Source: Mumia sp. zg.B17
Lineage (GTDB): Bacteria > Actinomycetota > Actinomycetes > Propionibacteriales > Nocardioidaceae
Length of the DNA: 64,000 bases
Reading direction: 5' to 3'
Assembly (NCBI RefSeq): GCF_019550915.1
Contig: NZ_JAHWCI010000008.1
Coordinates: forward strand, 248,001 to 312,000
In this document: positions 54,284 through 62,497 of the stretch, in pieces
Position numbering within the stretch: position 1 is the stretch's first letter
Layout of the letters: each line of letters starts with the position of its first letter
The notes under the pieces: model-generated
The model's input: only the letters and a program-made list of their open reading frames with translations
Told to the model about the DNA's origin: nothing
Databases searched by the model: none
Program-made: the position numbers and the translations under genes

Positions 54284-54785
54284 GCTTGAGCTGCCCCCAG
54301 AGGTGGGACTGCATGGGTTGCCCCTGTGCCGCCATGTCGTAGGCATACATGAGGTCGCCCTCGACGAGCCCGTACATCCGCTGGCCGGCGGTGTACTCCT
54401 TGGCCGTCGGCGTACGGACGACCGCGTCGGTCTGCAGAGTCAGGCGAGGACCGTCCAGCTCGCCGAAGTAGATCTCGACGAAGCCCGTCGGGTGCGCGAG
54501 GAGCAGCTCGACCGGCCCCTTGGCCTTGTCGATCGGCCCCCCGGGACGGAGGAAGCCCGTCTCGAGCGCCCCCGGCCGGACGCGCTCGCCCGACTCGTCG
54601 GTGATCCACGTCTGGCTGAAGTAGTGGAGGAACGGACGGCCGTCGTGCGCGAACGCGACGTCCTGCTCGAAGGAGAACGACTCGATCGTCGGGTAGTCAC
54701 CCCGGCCGTTGCCGTGCCACTGCCCGAGCAACCAGGCCAATCCGAGGATGTCGGGGTGCAGGTCCTCGGGAATCTCGAACGGCAT
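54276..54785 (-). CDS. Nitrobindin-like heme/FABP-family protein (DUF1794)
   Basis: 169 residues. The beta-barrel family signature appears at the N-terminus as [17 protein letters not shown], then [26 protein letters not shown]. The C-terminal [12 protein letters not shown] contains the proximal His expected for heme binding. Mycobacterial and plant nitrobindins bind Fe(III) heme and convert peroxynitrite. TAGACT is six nt before the ATG; the gene is co-transcribed with the ygfZ-like gene. Confidence 0.88.
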   Translation of the reverse strand: MPFEIPEDLHPDILGLAWLLGQWHGNGRGDYPTIESFSFEQDVAFAHDGRPFLHYFSQTWITDESGERVRPGALETGFLRPGGPIDKAKGPVELLLAHPTGFVEIYFGELDGPRLTLQTDAVVRTPTAKEYTAGQRMYGLVEGDLMYAYDMAAQGQPMQSHLWGQLKRV

Positions 54786-54791
54786 GCCGCC

Positions 54792-54826
54792 AGTCTACGT
54801 GCGACCGGCAGCCCCTCCGTCACACT
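54792..54826. promoter_or_regulatory. Divergent leaderless promoters of nitrobindin-like gene and dtd
   Basis: Minus-strand TAGACT (54792-54797) is six nt from the ATG at 54785. Plus-strand CACACT (54821-54826) is six nt from the ATG at 54833. Confidence 0.5.
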
Positions 54827-54832
54827 GTGCGG

Positions 54833-55276
54833 ATGCGTGCGGTGATCCAGCGAGTCAGCTCTGCGTCGGTCCGGGTCGAGGGGAAGGTCGTGGGCGCGAT
54901 CGAGCGCCCGGGGCTGGTCGTCCTCCTCGGTGTCACGCACGTCGACAGCCCCGACGACGCCGTCGCGCTGGCCGCCAAGACGTGGGGCCTGCGGATCCTC
55001 CGCGGGGAGCGCTCGGCCTCCGACCTCGCCGCTCCCCTCCTGGTCATCAGTCAGTTCACGCTGTACGCCGACGTCCGCAAGGGCCGGCGACCGTCGTGGG
55101 GAGATGCGGCGCCGGCGCCGGTCTCCGAGCCGCTCTACGAGGAATACTGCCGCGCGCTGCAGGAACTCGGGGCGCACGTCGAACGTGGAGTGTTCGGAGC
55201 GGACATGGCGGTGGAGATGATCAACGACGGCCCGGTGACGTTGATCCTCGACAGCGCCGAGATGCGCCGAAGATGA
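54833..55276 (+). CDS. dtd: D-aminoacyl-tRNA deacylase
   Basis: 147 residues, full length. The motif [20 protein letters not shown] supplies the SQ-T active site, and the second motif [11 protein letters not shown] is near NxGPVT. It hydrolyses D-amino acids from tRNA. CACACT six nt before the ATG at 54833 fits a leaderless start. Confidence 0.95.
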   Translation: MRAVIQRVSSASVRVEGKVVGAIERPGLVVLLGVTHVDSPDDAVALAAKTWGLRILRGERSASDLAAPLLVISQFTLYADVRKGRRPSWGDAAPAPVSEPLYEEYCRALQELGAHVERGVFGADMAVEMINDGPVTLILDSAEMRRR

Positions 55277-55373
55277 GACATCGCCTGGGCTGATGACCTT
55301 TCATGGGGCACAATGAGCGAGACCGCAGCCCCGGCCGTCCGCTTGGGCTGCGCTGTGCTGGACAGGGAGAGGG

Positions 55374-56489
55374 ATGAGCGACTACGACGGCGCCGGGAAG
55401 CGACGCGGCGAGAAGCCGCGCGGTTGGCTGCGCCGGCACTGGATCGGCGCGTCCGTCGCCGCAGTGCTCTCCGTGGTGCTCGTCGGCGGCGCCACGTACG
55501 CGTACGGGTTGATGACCAACCTCGACAACATCGACACCGTCAAAGGGCAGGCCTCCATCAAGGAGGAGAACCGCCCCGACCCCGCCCCCGGCGAAGCCCT
55601 CAACATCCTCGTGCTCGGGGCCGACGCCGAGGCCGACGGCAACAAGAACAAGTCGTCGATCAAGGCCGACCTCGGCGCGGACGGGCGGTGGAAGGACGGC
55701 AGGATCCACCGCAGCGACACGATCATGGTCGCCCACATCTCCGCCGACCGTAAGAAGGTCTCGGTCATCTCGATCCCCCGCGACTCCTGGGTCACGATCT
55801 ACGACGAGGAGGGTGAGCCGCGGGGCGAGAACAAGATCAACGCCGCGTTCGCCGACTACGGCCCGTCGGGCGCGATCGCGACGGTCGAGAACTTCACCGA
55901 CCTGCGTCTGGACCACATGGTGATCATGGACTGGGACGGCTTCCAGGACATGACGGCAGCTGTCGGCGGTGTTCGGGTCTACATCCCCGAGACGTTCTAC
56001 GACTCCTCCCAGAAGGTGGAGTGGAAGAAGGGCTGGCACAACCTCAAGGGCAAGCGGGCCCTCCAGTACGTGCGCACCCGCTACGGGCTCACCGACGGCG
56101 ACTTCGGCCGCATCAAGCGCCAGCAGAACTTCATCCGTCTCCTCCTCAAGGAGATGATGAGCGGGACCAACGTCAGCAACCCGATCTCGCTCCAGAAGAC
56201 GGTCGAGTCCGTCGCCGCGAACCTCACGATCGACGAGAACTTCACGACCTCCGACATCACCGGTCTTGCTTTGGCGCTGCGCGGCGTCAGCGTGGACGAC
56301 GTCGACTTCCTCACCGTCCCCCTCGGATCGCCGTCGACACGCAACCTCGACAACGGCATGAACGTGGTCAACCTCGACGAGGAGAAGGGCGAGGAGCTCT
56401 GGCGCATGGTCCGCAACGACAAGGTCAAGAAATACCTTCGCCTCAACCCTGATGCCGCCAAGCTCGGCAGCGAGACCGAGGTCAGCTGA
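55374..56489 (+). CDS. LytR-CpsA-Psr (LCP) family wall-teichoic/arabinogalactan-type ligase
   Basis: 371 residues. Short cytoplasmic N-terminus, one membrane helix (about 26-47, ASVAAVLSVVLVGGATYAYG) and an extracellular LCP domain from about 78 (LNILVLGADAEADGN, RSDTIMVAHI, VISIPRDSWVTI, KINAAFADYGP). The late LCP motif is ALQYVRTRYGLTDGDFGRIKRQQNFI with its Arg residues. Such proteins attach glycopolymers from lipid carriers to peptidoglycan. AGGGAGAGGG precedes the ATG. Confidence 0.92.
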   Translation: MSDYDGAGKRRGEKPRGWLRRHWIGASVAAVLSVVLVGGATYAYGLMTNLDNIDTVKGQASIKEENRPDPAPGEALNILVLGADAEADGNKNKSSIKADLGADGRWKDGRIHRSDTIMVAHISADRKKVSVISIPRDSWVTIYDEEGEPRGENKINAAFADYGPSGAIATVENFTDLRLDHMVIMDWDGFQDMTAAVGGVRVYIPETFYDSSQKVEWKKGWHNLKGKRALQYVRTRYGLTDGDFGRIKRQQNFIRLLLKEMMSGTNVSNPISLQKTVESVAANLTIDENFTTSDITGLALALRGVSVDDVDFLTVPLGSPSTRNLDNGMNVVNLDEEKGEELWRMVRNDKVKKYLRLNPDAAKLGSETEVS

Positions 56490-56525
56490 GCCAGCCGCCC
56501 GTACGAGGCAGCTCCCGACGTACGA

Positions 56526-56561
56526 CGAAGCCCCCGCCCGAGATCCGGTGCGGGGGCTTCG
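56526..56561. terminator. Bidirectional terminator
   Basis: 12-bp arms CGAAGCCCCCGC/GCGGGGGCTTCG with a 12-nt loop between the convergent LCP gene and the sulfurtransferase operon. Confidence 0.85.
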
Positions 56562-56574
56562 TTGTGCCGTACTG

Positions 56575-56880
56575 TCAGGCCGCCTCGATCGTCACCTCGA
56601 TGTCAACGGCGCTCCCACGCTGGGCCTTGACCTGGCGGTCGACCGAGCGCGCGCGCGGCGCGAGAGTGCGCAGCGTCCACTCGCCGGGAGCGGCGAAGAA
56701 CCGGAACTGGCCGGTCTCCGACGTCGGGACCTCGGCGGTGAACTCGCCGGTGGCGTCGAGCAGCCGTACGTAGGCGTTGCCGACCGGCTCGCCGGACCTG
56801 GTGACGATGCCCTGGATCACGGACTCCTTCGCGAGGTCGACCCCCTCCAGGCTGGGGCCGCCGCGTGTCGCGCCGCACAC
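56575..56880 (-). CDS. DUF1416 protein (SseC-like)
   Basis: 101 residues. The N-terminal MCGATRGGPSLEGVD and a beta-rich carboxypeptidase-regulatory-like fold (IQGIVTRSGEPVGNAYVRLLD, then GQFRFFAAPGEWTLRTLAPR) are typical of DUF1416, known in mycobacteria as SseC and always next to a thiosulfate sulfurtransferase. It starts four nt after the sulfurtransferase. Likely sulfur metabolism; biochemical role unknown. Confidence 0.88.
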   Translation of the reverse strand: MCGATRGGPSLEGVDLAKESVIQGIVTRSGEPVGNAYVRLLDATGEFTAEVPTSETGQFRFFAAPGEWTLRTLAPRARSVDRQVKAQRGSAVDIEVTIEAA

Positions 56881-56884
56881 GGGC

Positions 56885-57733
56885 TCAGGCCTCGCCGGGC
56901 TCGTCGCCGAGCGCGACGGGCACGCCGATCAGCGAGCCGTACTCGGTCCAGGAGCCGTCGTAGTTCTTCACGTTCGGGATCTCGAGGAGCTCCTGGAGCA
57001 CGAACCACGTGTGCGACGAGCGCTCGCCGATGCGGCAGTAGGCGATGGTGTCCTTGCTGCGGTCGAGGCCGGCCTCGGCGTAGAGCGCCTCCAGCTCCTC
57101 GTTGCTCTTGAAGGTGCCGTCGTCGTTGGCTGCCTTGCTCCACGGGACGTTGCCGGCCGTGGGGATGTGGCCGCCGCGCTGGGCCTGCTCCTGCGGGAGG
57201 TGGGCAGGAGCGAGCAGGCGCCCGGCGAACTCGTCGGGGCTGCGCACGTCGATGAGGTTCTGGACGCCGATCGCGGCGACGACCTCGTCACGGAAGGCGC
57301 GGATGGAGGTGTCCTGCTCCGAGGCGGTGTAGGACGTCTTCTCGCGGGTCGGGATCTCCTTGACCAGCTCGCGGCTGTCGAGCTCCCACTTCTTGCGGCC
57401 CCCGTCGAGCAGCTTGACGTCCTGGTGGCCGTACAGCTTGAAGTACCAGTAGGCGTAGGCCGCGAACCAGTTGTTGTTGCCGCCGTAGAGCACGACAGTG
57501 TCGTCGTTGCTCACGCCACGCTCGGACAGGAGCGCCTCGAACTGCTCCTTGCTGACGAAGTCCCGACGGACCGGGTCCTGCAGGTCGGTCTTCCAGTCGA
57601 GCTTGATCGCTCCGGCGATGTGGCCCTTCTCGTAGGCCGTCGTGTCCTCGTCGACCTCGACGAGCACGACGTTCGGGTCGGACAGGTGCTCCTCGACCCA
57701 GTCGGCGGTGACGAGCGCGGTGTCGCGGCTCAT
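56885..57733 (-). CDS. Thiosulfate sulfurtransferase (rhodanese, CysA/SseA type)
   Basis: 282 residues with two rhodanese domains. The active Cys is in IAYCRIGERSSHTWFVL in the second domain. The CRIGER loop is the actinobacterial CysA2-type pattern. The first domain is inactive (VLYGGNNNWFA). It transfers sulfane sulfur, probably to thiols or cyanide-like acceptors. GGAGGT lies six nt before the ATG. Third gene after the cysteine leader peptide. Confidence 0.93.
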   Translation of the reverse strand: MSRDTALVTADWVEEHLSDPNVVLVEVDEDTTAYEKGHIAGAIKLDWKTDLQDPVRRDFVSKEQFEALLSERGVSNDDTVVLYGGNNNWFAAYAYWYFKLYGHQDVKLLDGGRKKWELDSRELVKEIPTREKTSYTASEQDTSIRAFRDEVVAAIGVQNLIDVRSPDEFAGRLLAPAHLPQEQAQRGGHIPTAGNVPWSKAANDDGTFKSNEELEALYAEAGLDRSKDTIAYCRIGERSSHTWFVLQELLEIPNVKNYDGSWTEYGSLIGVPVALGDEPGEA

Positions 57734-57789
57734 GGGATACCTCCACGGTTGGTGTGACGCTGGATGGGTGGTGCTGATGAGTGGTGCAG

Positions 57790-58287
57790 TCAGGCCCGCT
57801 GCGGCGAGACCCGTCGGACGATGAGGTACATCTCGCAGCCGAGGCAGAAGCCGGTGACGGCGTTGAGCAACGCTGCGGCCAGCGCGAAGCCGACGGCGAC
57901 CGCGGCGACCGGTGCGGCACCGACGAGCGAGGCGACGAGGGCGATCAGGGTGAAGACGAGCCCCACCGACTGGGCGAAGCGCGGCGGGCGGGCGTCCTCG
58001 GTCTCCGTCGGAGCGCCGATGCGGGGCCGTACGAGCCGCGCGAACAGCTGGGCGTACGGCGTGCCCGCCGGCCCCACGAGCACCCCGAGGGCGAAGACGA
58101 GGGCCTGGAACGCGATCAGCACCGTCGCGAGCGACGAGCCGATCGTCACCAGAGCGACCGCGAGGACGGCCGCGGTGATCGCGGCGGAGAAGCGTTGCCC
58201 CCGCGGGTCGACCACTCCGTGAAGACCGGCGTCGGGGCCGGCGGTGGGAGCAGCTCGACGCGGGGTGGTCGACGAGGTGTGAGACAT
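57790..58287 (-). CDS. DUF4395 membrane protein
   Basis: 165 residues with four hydrophobic helices and the DUF4395 mark GFCLGCEMYLIVRR, with two cysteines in a CxxC-like pair near the C-terminus. The family always occurs with thioredoxin and sulfurtransferase genes. Function not proven; a membrane redox role for the CLGC motif is an inference. Preceded by the leader peptide ORF with a 53-nt gap. Confidence 0.87.
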   Translation of the reverse strand: MSHTSSTTPRRAAPTAGPDAGLHGVVDPRGQRFSAAITAAVLAVALVTIGSSLATVLIAFQALVFALGVLVGPAGTPYAQLFARLVRPRIGAPTETEDARPPRFAQSVGLVFTLIALVASLVGAAPVAAVAVGFALAAALLNAVTGFCLGCEMYLIVRRVSPQRA

Positions 58288-58340
58288 GGAGACTCCAGGC
58301 GCAGAACGGTGCCGCACGGGCGGCGGACAGGTGGGTTCGT

Positions 58341-58421
58341 TCAGCGCATGCGACACAGCGCCGAGCGCACGCGGCAGTTGTCGACTGCCCGTCGCCTGGT
58401 CAGGTGTGTCGTGGGAGGCAT
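58341..58421 (-). CDS. 26-residue cysteine-containing leader peptide
   Basis: A small ORF reads MPPTTHL then RRRAVDNCRVRSALCR and ends MR. The RRRxVDxCRVxSxLC pattern is the known actinobacterial sulfur leader-peptide motif found before sulfate, cysteine and sulfurtransferase genes. Two cysteines sit near the end. TACTCT is six nt before the ATG, so it is leaderless. The stop at 58341 lies 53 nt before the DUF4395 ATG. Likely cysteine-responsive attenuation of the downstream genes. Confidence 0.8.
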   Translation of the reverse strand: MPPTTHLTRRRAVDNCRVRSALCRMR

Positions 58422-58427
58422 GCCGCA

Positions 58428-58433
58428 AGAGTA
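58428..58433 (-). promoter_or_regulatory. -10 TACTCT of the leader peptide/DUF4395/sulfurtransferase operon
   Basis: Six nt before the leader ATG. The same hexamer with the same spacing stands before the adjacent thioredoxin gene. Confidence 0.6.
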
Positions 58434-58480
58434 GGCGGCGATCCCCCACCGGTCACTTTCCCGTCCAACAAATGAGACGG

Positions 58481-58960
58481 CTATCCATCATCCGAGACAC
58501 GCGTCTTTGTGACGCTGTCGAGAACCGCCTCGATCTCAGTGACCCGTGGGACGCCGGAGGCGCGACCGACGACCGCGCCATCACGGTCGAGGACGAGCAC
58601 CGTCGGAGTACGCAGGATGCCGAGGCGGCGTACGAGGTCGAGGTGAGACTCGGCGTCGACGTCGACGTAGGCCACGTCGTCGCGCCCGTCGGCCACCCGA
58701 GTCAGGAGCACCCGCGCGGCACGGCACGGAGCACAGAAGGCACTCGAGACCTGGACCAGCGTGGCAGCCTCTCCCAGTCCGGAACCGATGTCGGCAGCGG
58801 TGAGCACGGCAGGCTCGGCAAGGGCGGGAGCGCCATCGACCGGAGGCGTCGGTGCCACCGGCCCGGCGGCACGGACACGCCCATCGCGGCGGTGGCGGAA
58901 CAGCGCGAAGGCGCCGGTGACGATGAGCACGACGACGAGGACGGAGACTCCGAGGGGCAC
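58481..58960 (-). CDS. Membrane-anchored thioredoxin-like protein
   Basis: 159 residues: one N-terminal membrane helix (VSVLVVVLIVTGAFALF), a linker, then a thioredoxin fold with active site SAFCAPCRAARVLL and cis-Pro in LRTPTVLVL. It probably supplies reducing power or accepts sulfur for the DUF4395/sulfurtransferase genes that follow. GTG start, with TACTCT at 58967-58972 six nt upstream. Confidence 0.9.
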   Translation of the reverse strand: MPLGVSVLVVVLIVTGAFALFRHRRDGRVRAAGPVAPTPPVDGAPALAEPAVLTAADIGSGLGEAATLVQVSSAFCAPCRAARVLLTRVADGRDDVAYVDVDAESHLDLVRRLGILRTPTVLVLDRDGAVVGRASGVPRVTEIEAVLDSVTKTRVSDDG

Positions 58961-58966
58961 GTTCCA

Positions 58967-58972
58967 AGAGTA
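58967..58972 (-). promoter_or_regulatory. -10 TACTCT of thioredoxin gene
   Basis: Exactly six nt before the GTG at 58960. Confidence 0.55.
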
Positions 58973-59024
58973 CGGACCACCCGTTTGAACCCGTCCTCCC
59001 TCGGGCGCCGGACCGGCCGTCCGA

Positions 59025-59849
59025 TCAGATACCCGCCCAGACCAACGACGCGACGAACACGACCGGACCGGCCAGCGCGATCGGCGCGGTCACCTCCATC
59101 GCCCACCGCGCAGGAGGCAGCGGGCGCCACCGGCGACCCACCGCACCTCCGGCGAGCACCGCACCGGCGATCGCCAGCGCGGCGATCCCGCCCACCAGGG
59201 CGTGGGCACCCTCGAGAGAAGCGAGCACGATGCCGCTCAACGCACTCAGCGCGAGCGCCCAGACCTGGGTCACCGGTCGCATCCGAACCGACCGGTCGGC
59301 GAGGACCATGATCACGGTCACGACCGCCGCGACGACGATCGCCGGACGACCGACCGGTGACAGCGCCGCCGCCAGCCAGCCCGTCGCCATCAGGGCGATC
59401 GTGCCTGTGACGACGACCTCTCCGAGTGCGGTGACGACATCGGGTCGCGGAGGCGGACGACGGAGCTGACCGAGGATGGCCGCCAGCACCAGCACGGGGA
59501 AGGCGATCCCGACACCCGCGAGGGAGCCCCCAGCGACGGCCGCGCTCGCGGTCGCCACCGTTCCCGCCGCACCCGAGATCGTCGTGGGTGCGAGGGTGAC
59601 GACCGCCGCGGCCAGACCCGCCAAGGCGATCGGCGCCACCTTCGGCGACCGCGCGGGGGCGCGGGTGACGCCGGCCGGCGGAGGGGACGCGGCCAGCACC
59701 AGCTGCACCAGGAGCACCGCACCCGCCACCACGACGGGTCCGGCGAAGTCGGCGAGCACCAGCAGAGCGACCAGCGCGCACGTGACCACCCAAGGCGCGA
59801 AAGCGGTCAGCCCGAGGGGCGAGCGTGCTTCCTCGCGAACGCGACTCAC
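59025..59849 (-). CDS. Multipass membrane protein of unknown function
   Basis: 274 residues with about eight hydrophobic helices (FAPWVVTCALVALLVLADFAG, VVVAGAVLLVQLVLA, APIALAGLAAAVVTLAPT, and so on). No recognised family. It starts on a GTG that overlaps the stop of the MoaD/ThiS-like gene (GTGA), so the two are translationally coupled, which is unusual for a sulfur-carrier protein. Confidence 0.65.
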   Translation of the reverse strand: MSRVREEARSPLGLTAFAPWVVTCALVALLVLADFAGPVVVAGAVLLVQLVLAASPPPAGVTRAPARSPKVAPIALAGLAAAVVTLAPTTISGAAGTVATASAAVAGGSLAGVGIAFPVLVLAAILGQLRRPPPRPDVVTALGEVVVTGTIALMATGWLAAALSPVGRPAIVVAAVVTVIMVLADRSVRMRPVTQVWALALSALSGIVLASLEGAHALVGGIAALAIAGAVLAGGAVGRRWRPLPPARWAMEVTAPIALAGPVVFVASLVWAGI

Positions 59850-60175
59850 GTGCGGTCGGTCTCGGGCCGACCCGCGCCGCCGGCGAAGGGCGGGAGCAGC
59901 TCGAGTCGTCCGCCGGGCCCCACCGTGACGGTGGCCGGATCGGCACTCCCGAGGGGCTCTTCGCCGACCAGGACCGAGCAGATCTCCAGCACGCGCATGA
60001 AGCGCTCGTTGCCGGCGTGCAACGCCCTCACGGCGTCGAGGACCTCGGCCACGGTGCCGGGATCGACCTCGTCCACCTCGCGGCCAGCAGCGGCACGCGC
60101 AGCGGCCCAATAGCGGACGGTGACGCTCGAACTGCTCGCGGCGCCTCGGTTACCGGCTGTTGATGCATCCGACAC
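59846..60175 (-). CDS. MoaD/ThiS-like sulfur-carrier protein with residues beyond the GG
   Basis: 109 residues, beta-grasp fold (VTVRYWAAARAAAGREVDEVDPG, VLEICSVLVGEEPLG, GRLELLPPFAGG). MoaD/ThiS proteins normally end at the Gly-Gly used for thiocarboxylation. Here nine more residues follow (AGRPETDRT), so it would need trimming or is not a carrier in this form. Chosen start GTG 60175, because CACAAT (60183-60188) precedes it by seven nt. Coupled to the membrane protein gene. Confidence 0.72.
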   Translation of the reverse strand: MSDASTAGNRGAASSSSVTVRYWAAARAAAGREVDEVDPGTVAEVLDAVRALHAGNERFMRVLEICSVLVGEEPLGSADPATVTVGPGGRLELLPPFAGGAGRPETDRT

Positions 60176-60225
60176 GTCGTCTATTGTGAGGCAAGCAATG
60201 AAGCCCTGGGCAGAGCCCTGGGCTT
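60160..60225 (+). promoter_or_regulatory. glnR promoter with leader hairpin
   Basis: Likely -35 TTGATG (60160-60165) and -10 TATTGT (60182-60187) with a 16-nt spacer. The leader then folds into AAGCCC/GGGCTT (60201-60225) with inner GGGC/GCCC, followed by TTTCTTT. It looks like an intrinsic terminator standing between promoter and glnR. The -10 overlaps the divergent -10 of the MoaD-like gene. Confidence 0.5.
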
Positions 60226-60252
60226 TCTTTGTATCCGCAGAAGGGTTACGCG

Positions 60253-61029
60253 ATGTCCACCTTGCTCCTGCTGACACCGAGTACGCAGTCCTCCATCGAA
60301 GTACTGCCTGCGCTGGCGCTCCTGCCCCACCACGTCAAGATCCTCCCGCCCGAGGCCAGCGCGCTGCTGGATGCGCCGTCGTGCGACGCCGTCCTCATCG
60401 ACGGGCGCACCGACCTGGCCCAGGCCCGCGGGCTCACCCGTCTCCTCCGCACCACCGGCATGGACGCCCCGCTGGTGCTCATCGTCACCGAGGGTGGGCT
60501 CGCCGTCGTGGCCGCCGACTGGCGCATGGACGACGTCGTCCTCACCACCGCCGGCCCGGCCGAGGTCGAGGCCCGTCTGCGACTGGCGATCGGGCGGGTC
60601 GCAGCCGAGGCGGGCGGCGAGCCTGACTCGCACGTCATCCGCTCCGGCGGGCTGACCGTCGACGACGTGACCTACACCGCGCGTCTCGACGGCCGCTCGC
60701 TCGACCTCACGTTCAAGGAGTTCGAGCTCCTCAAGTTCCTCGCTCAGCACCCCGGTCGCGTCTTCACCCGGCAGCAGCTGCTCCAGGAGGTGTGGGGGTA
60801 CGACTACTTCGGAGGGACCCGGACCGTCGACGTGCACGTGCGCCGGCTGCGCGCCAAGCTCGGCCCCGACAACGAGACACTGATCGGGACCGTGCGCAAC
60901 GTCGGCTACCGCTTCGTAGCGCAGTCGCGCGACCGTCGCGACGCCGGCACGACCGCGAGCTCCGACGCCGGCTCGGGCGACGACGCCGAACGTCCACGAG
61001 CGGGAGCACGGCACACCACCGCCCGTTGA
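60253..61029 (+). CDS. glnR: Nitrogen regulator GlnR (atypical OmpR-family)
   Basis: 258 residues. The N-terminal [23 protein letters not shown] and [23 protein letters not shown] match GlnR of Streptomyces. It has Asp50 (AVLIDGRTD) but lacks the acidic pair of normal receivers, as in known GlnR, which works without phosphorylation. The C-terminal winged helix ([35 protein letters not shown]) binds DNA. The ATG at 60253 has AGAAGGG ten nt upstream. GlnR normally controls glnA, amtB and nitrite/nitrate genes in actinobacteria. Confidence 0.9.
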   Translation: MSTLLLLTPSTQSSIEVLPALALLPHHVKILPPEASALLDAPSCDAVLIDGRTDLAQARGLTRLLRTTGMDAPLVLIVTEGGLAVVAADWRMDDVVLTTAGPAEVEARLRLAIGRVAAEAGGEPDSHVIRSGGLTVDDVTYTARLDGRSLDLTFKEFELLKFLAQHPGRVFTRQQLLQEVWGYDYFGGTRTVDVHVRRLRAKLGPDNETLIGTVRNVGYRFVAQSRDRRDAGTTASSDAGSGDDAERPRAGARHTTAR

Positions 61030-61045
61030 CCGGAAAGGACGGAGC

Positions 61046-62497
61046 ATGAGCGCACGCCGTACGGCGTCGGACCTGGTCGAGCTCGTCCTCGACGCCGACT
61101 CGTTCGCGTCGTGGGACTCTCCGATCGACATCGGCCGCTGGCCGGATGCCTATCAGCGTGAGCTCCTGCGGGCCGCCGAGCGCTCCGGGCGCGACGAGTC
61201 GGTGATCACCGGCCGGGCCACCGTGAGGGGTCGACCGGTCGCCGTCGTCGCGAGCGAGTTCCGCTTCCTCGCGGGCTCCATCGGCGAGGACGCGGCCCGC
61301 CGCATCGTCCACGCCGTACGCCGGGCGACCGAGGAACGCATCCCCGTCCTGGCCACCACCGCCTCGGGCGGCACGCGCATGCAGGAGGGGACGCCGGCCT
61401 TCCTCCACATGATCGACATCTCCCGCGCGATCATGGACCACAAGGCAGCGGGGCTCCCGTACCTCGTCCATCTCGGGCATCCCACGACCGGGGGCGTCTT
61501 CGCCTCGTGGGGCTCGCTGGGCCACGTCACCGTCGCCGAGCCCGGCGCTCTGGTCGGCTTCCTCGGCCCGAAGGTGTACGAGGTGCTCCACCACCGCCCG
61601 TTCCCCGAAGGCGTCCAGACCGCCGAGAACCTCGCGCACCACGGCATCCTCGACGCCGTCGTGACCGCGGAGGATCTCCCCGCACTGGTCGACCGCACGC
61701 TCGGGATCCTCGTCGACCCGCCACGACCGGCCGGCCTCCCGCGGAGGGAGCCGGTCGCGACCGGGAGCGGCGACACCTGGGCGGCCATCGAGCGCACCCG
61801 GGCACCGGGACGCCTCGGTGTCCGCGAGGTGCTGCGCGTCGGTGGTGAGGACACCATCCGCCTCCAGGGCACCGACGAGGGCGAGCGCGACAGCGCGATG
61901 ATCGTCGCCCTGACCCGACTCGACGGAGAGCCGTGCGTGGTCGTCGGTCAGGACCGCCAGGCGCAGGCGCGGGCGCCGATGGGTCCCGGCGCGCTCCGCG
62001 AGGCCAGACGCGGGATGCGGCTGGCCGAGGAGCTCGGTCTCCCGCTCGTCTCGTTCATCGACACCCCAGGCGCTGACCTGTCCAAGGCCGCCGAGGAGGG
62101 TGCGATCGCCGGCGAGATCGCGCGCTGCATCGCGACGATGGCGACGATGACGGTGCCCACGGTCGCCGTCCTGCTGGGCGAGGGCTGCGGGGGCGGGGCG
62201 CTCGCACTCTTCCCCGCCGACGTCGTGGTCGCCACCCAGAGTGCGTGGCTCTCGCCGCTGCCACCAGAGGGCGCGTCCGCGATCGTCCACGGCGACGCCG
62301 ACCACGCCGCGGAGATGGCGACGGCTCAGCGTGTGTCCGCCGCCGACCTCTTCACCGCAGGAAAGGTGCAGGTTCTCGTGCCCGAGCTCGATTCCGACAG
62401 CGGGGACGCCAAGAGCCTCGCCATCGCCGTCGCCGCCGAGGCGGCCACCCAGCTCCGGGTGCTCCGTGCAGGCTCCGGCACAGGACCACGCCGATGA
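61046..62497 (+). CDS. Acyl-CoA carboxylase carboxyltransferase (fused beta-alpha type)
   Basis: 483 residues with two crotonase-like halves. N-half: ASEFRFLAGSIGEDAARR, ASGGTRMQEGTPAFLHM, HLGHPTTGGVFASWGSLG. C-half: FIDTPGADLSKAAEEGAIAGEIARC and LLGEGCGGGALALFPAD. It corresponds to AccD and AccA fused in one chain, without the N-terminal zinc ribbon. Probably accepts acetyl- or propionyl-CoA. GGAAAGGACGGAGC precedes the ATG. Between glnR and mshD, with an ATGA overlap onto mshD. Confidence 0.9.
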   Translation: MSARRTASDLVELVLDADSFASWDSPIDIGRWPDAYQRELLRAAERSGRDESVITGRATVRGRPVAVVASEFRFLAGSIGEDAARRIVHAVRRATEERIPVLATTASGGTRMQEGTPAFLHMIDISRAIMDHKAAGLPYLVHLGHPTTGGVFASWGSLGHVTVAEPGALVGFLGPKVYEVLHHRPFPEGVQTAENLAHHGILDAVVTAEDLPALVDRTLGILVDPPRPAGLPRREPVATGSGDTWAAIERTRAPGRLGVREVLRVGGEDTIRLQGTDEGERDSAMIVALTRLDGEPCVVVGQDRQAQARAPMGPGALREARRGMRLAEELGLPLVSFIDTPGADLSKAAEEGAIAGEIARCIATMATMTVPTVAVLLGEGCGGGALALFPADVVVATQSAWLSPLPPEGASAIVHGDADHAAEMATAQRVSAADLFTAGKVQVLVPELDSDSGDAKSLAIAVAAEAATQLRVLRAGSGTGPRR

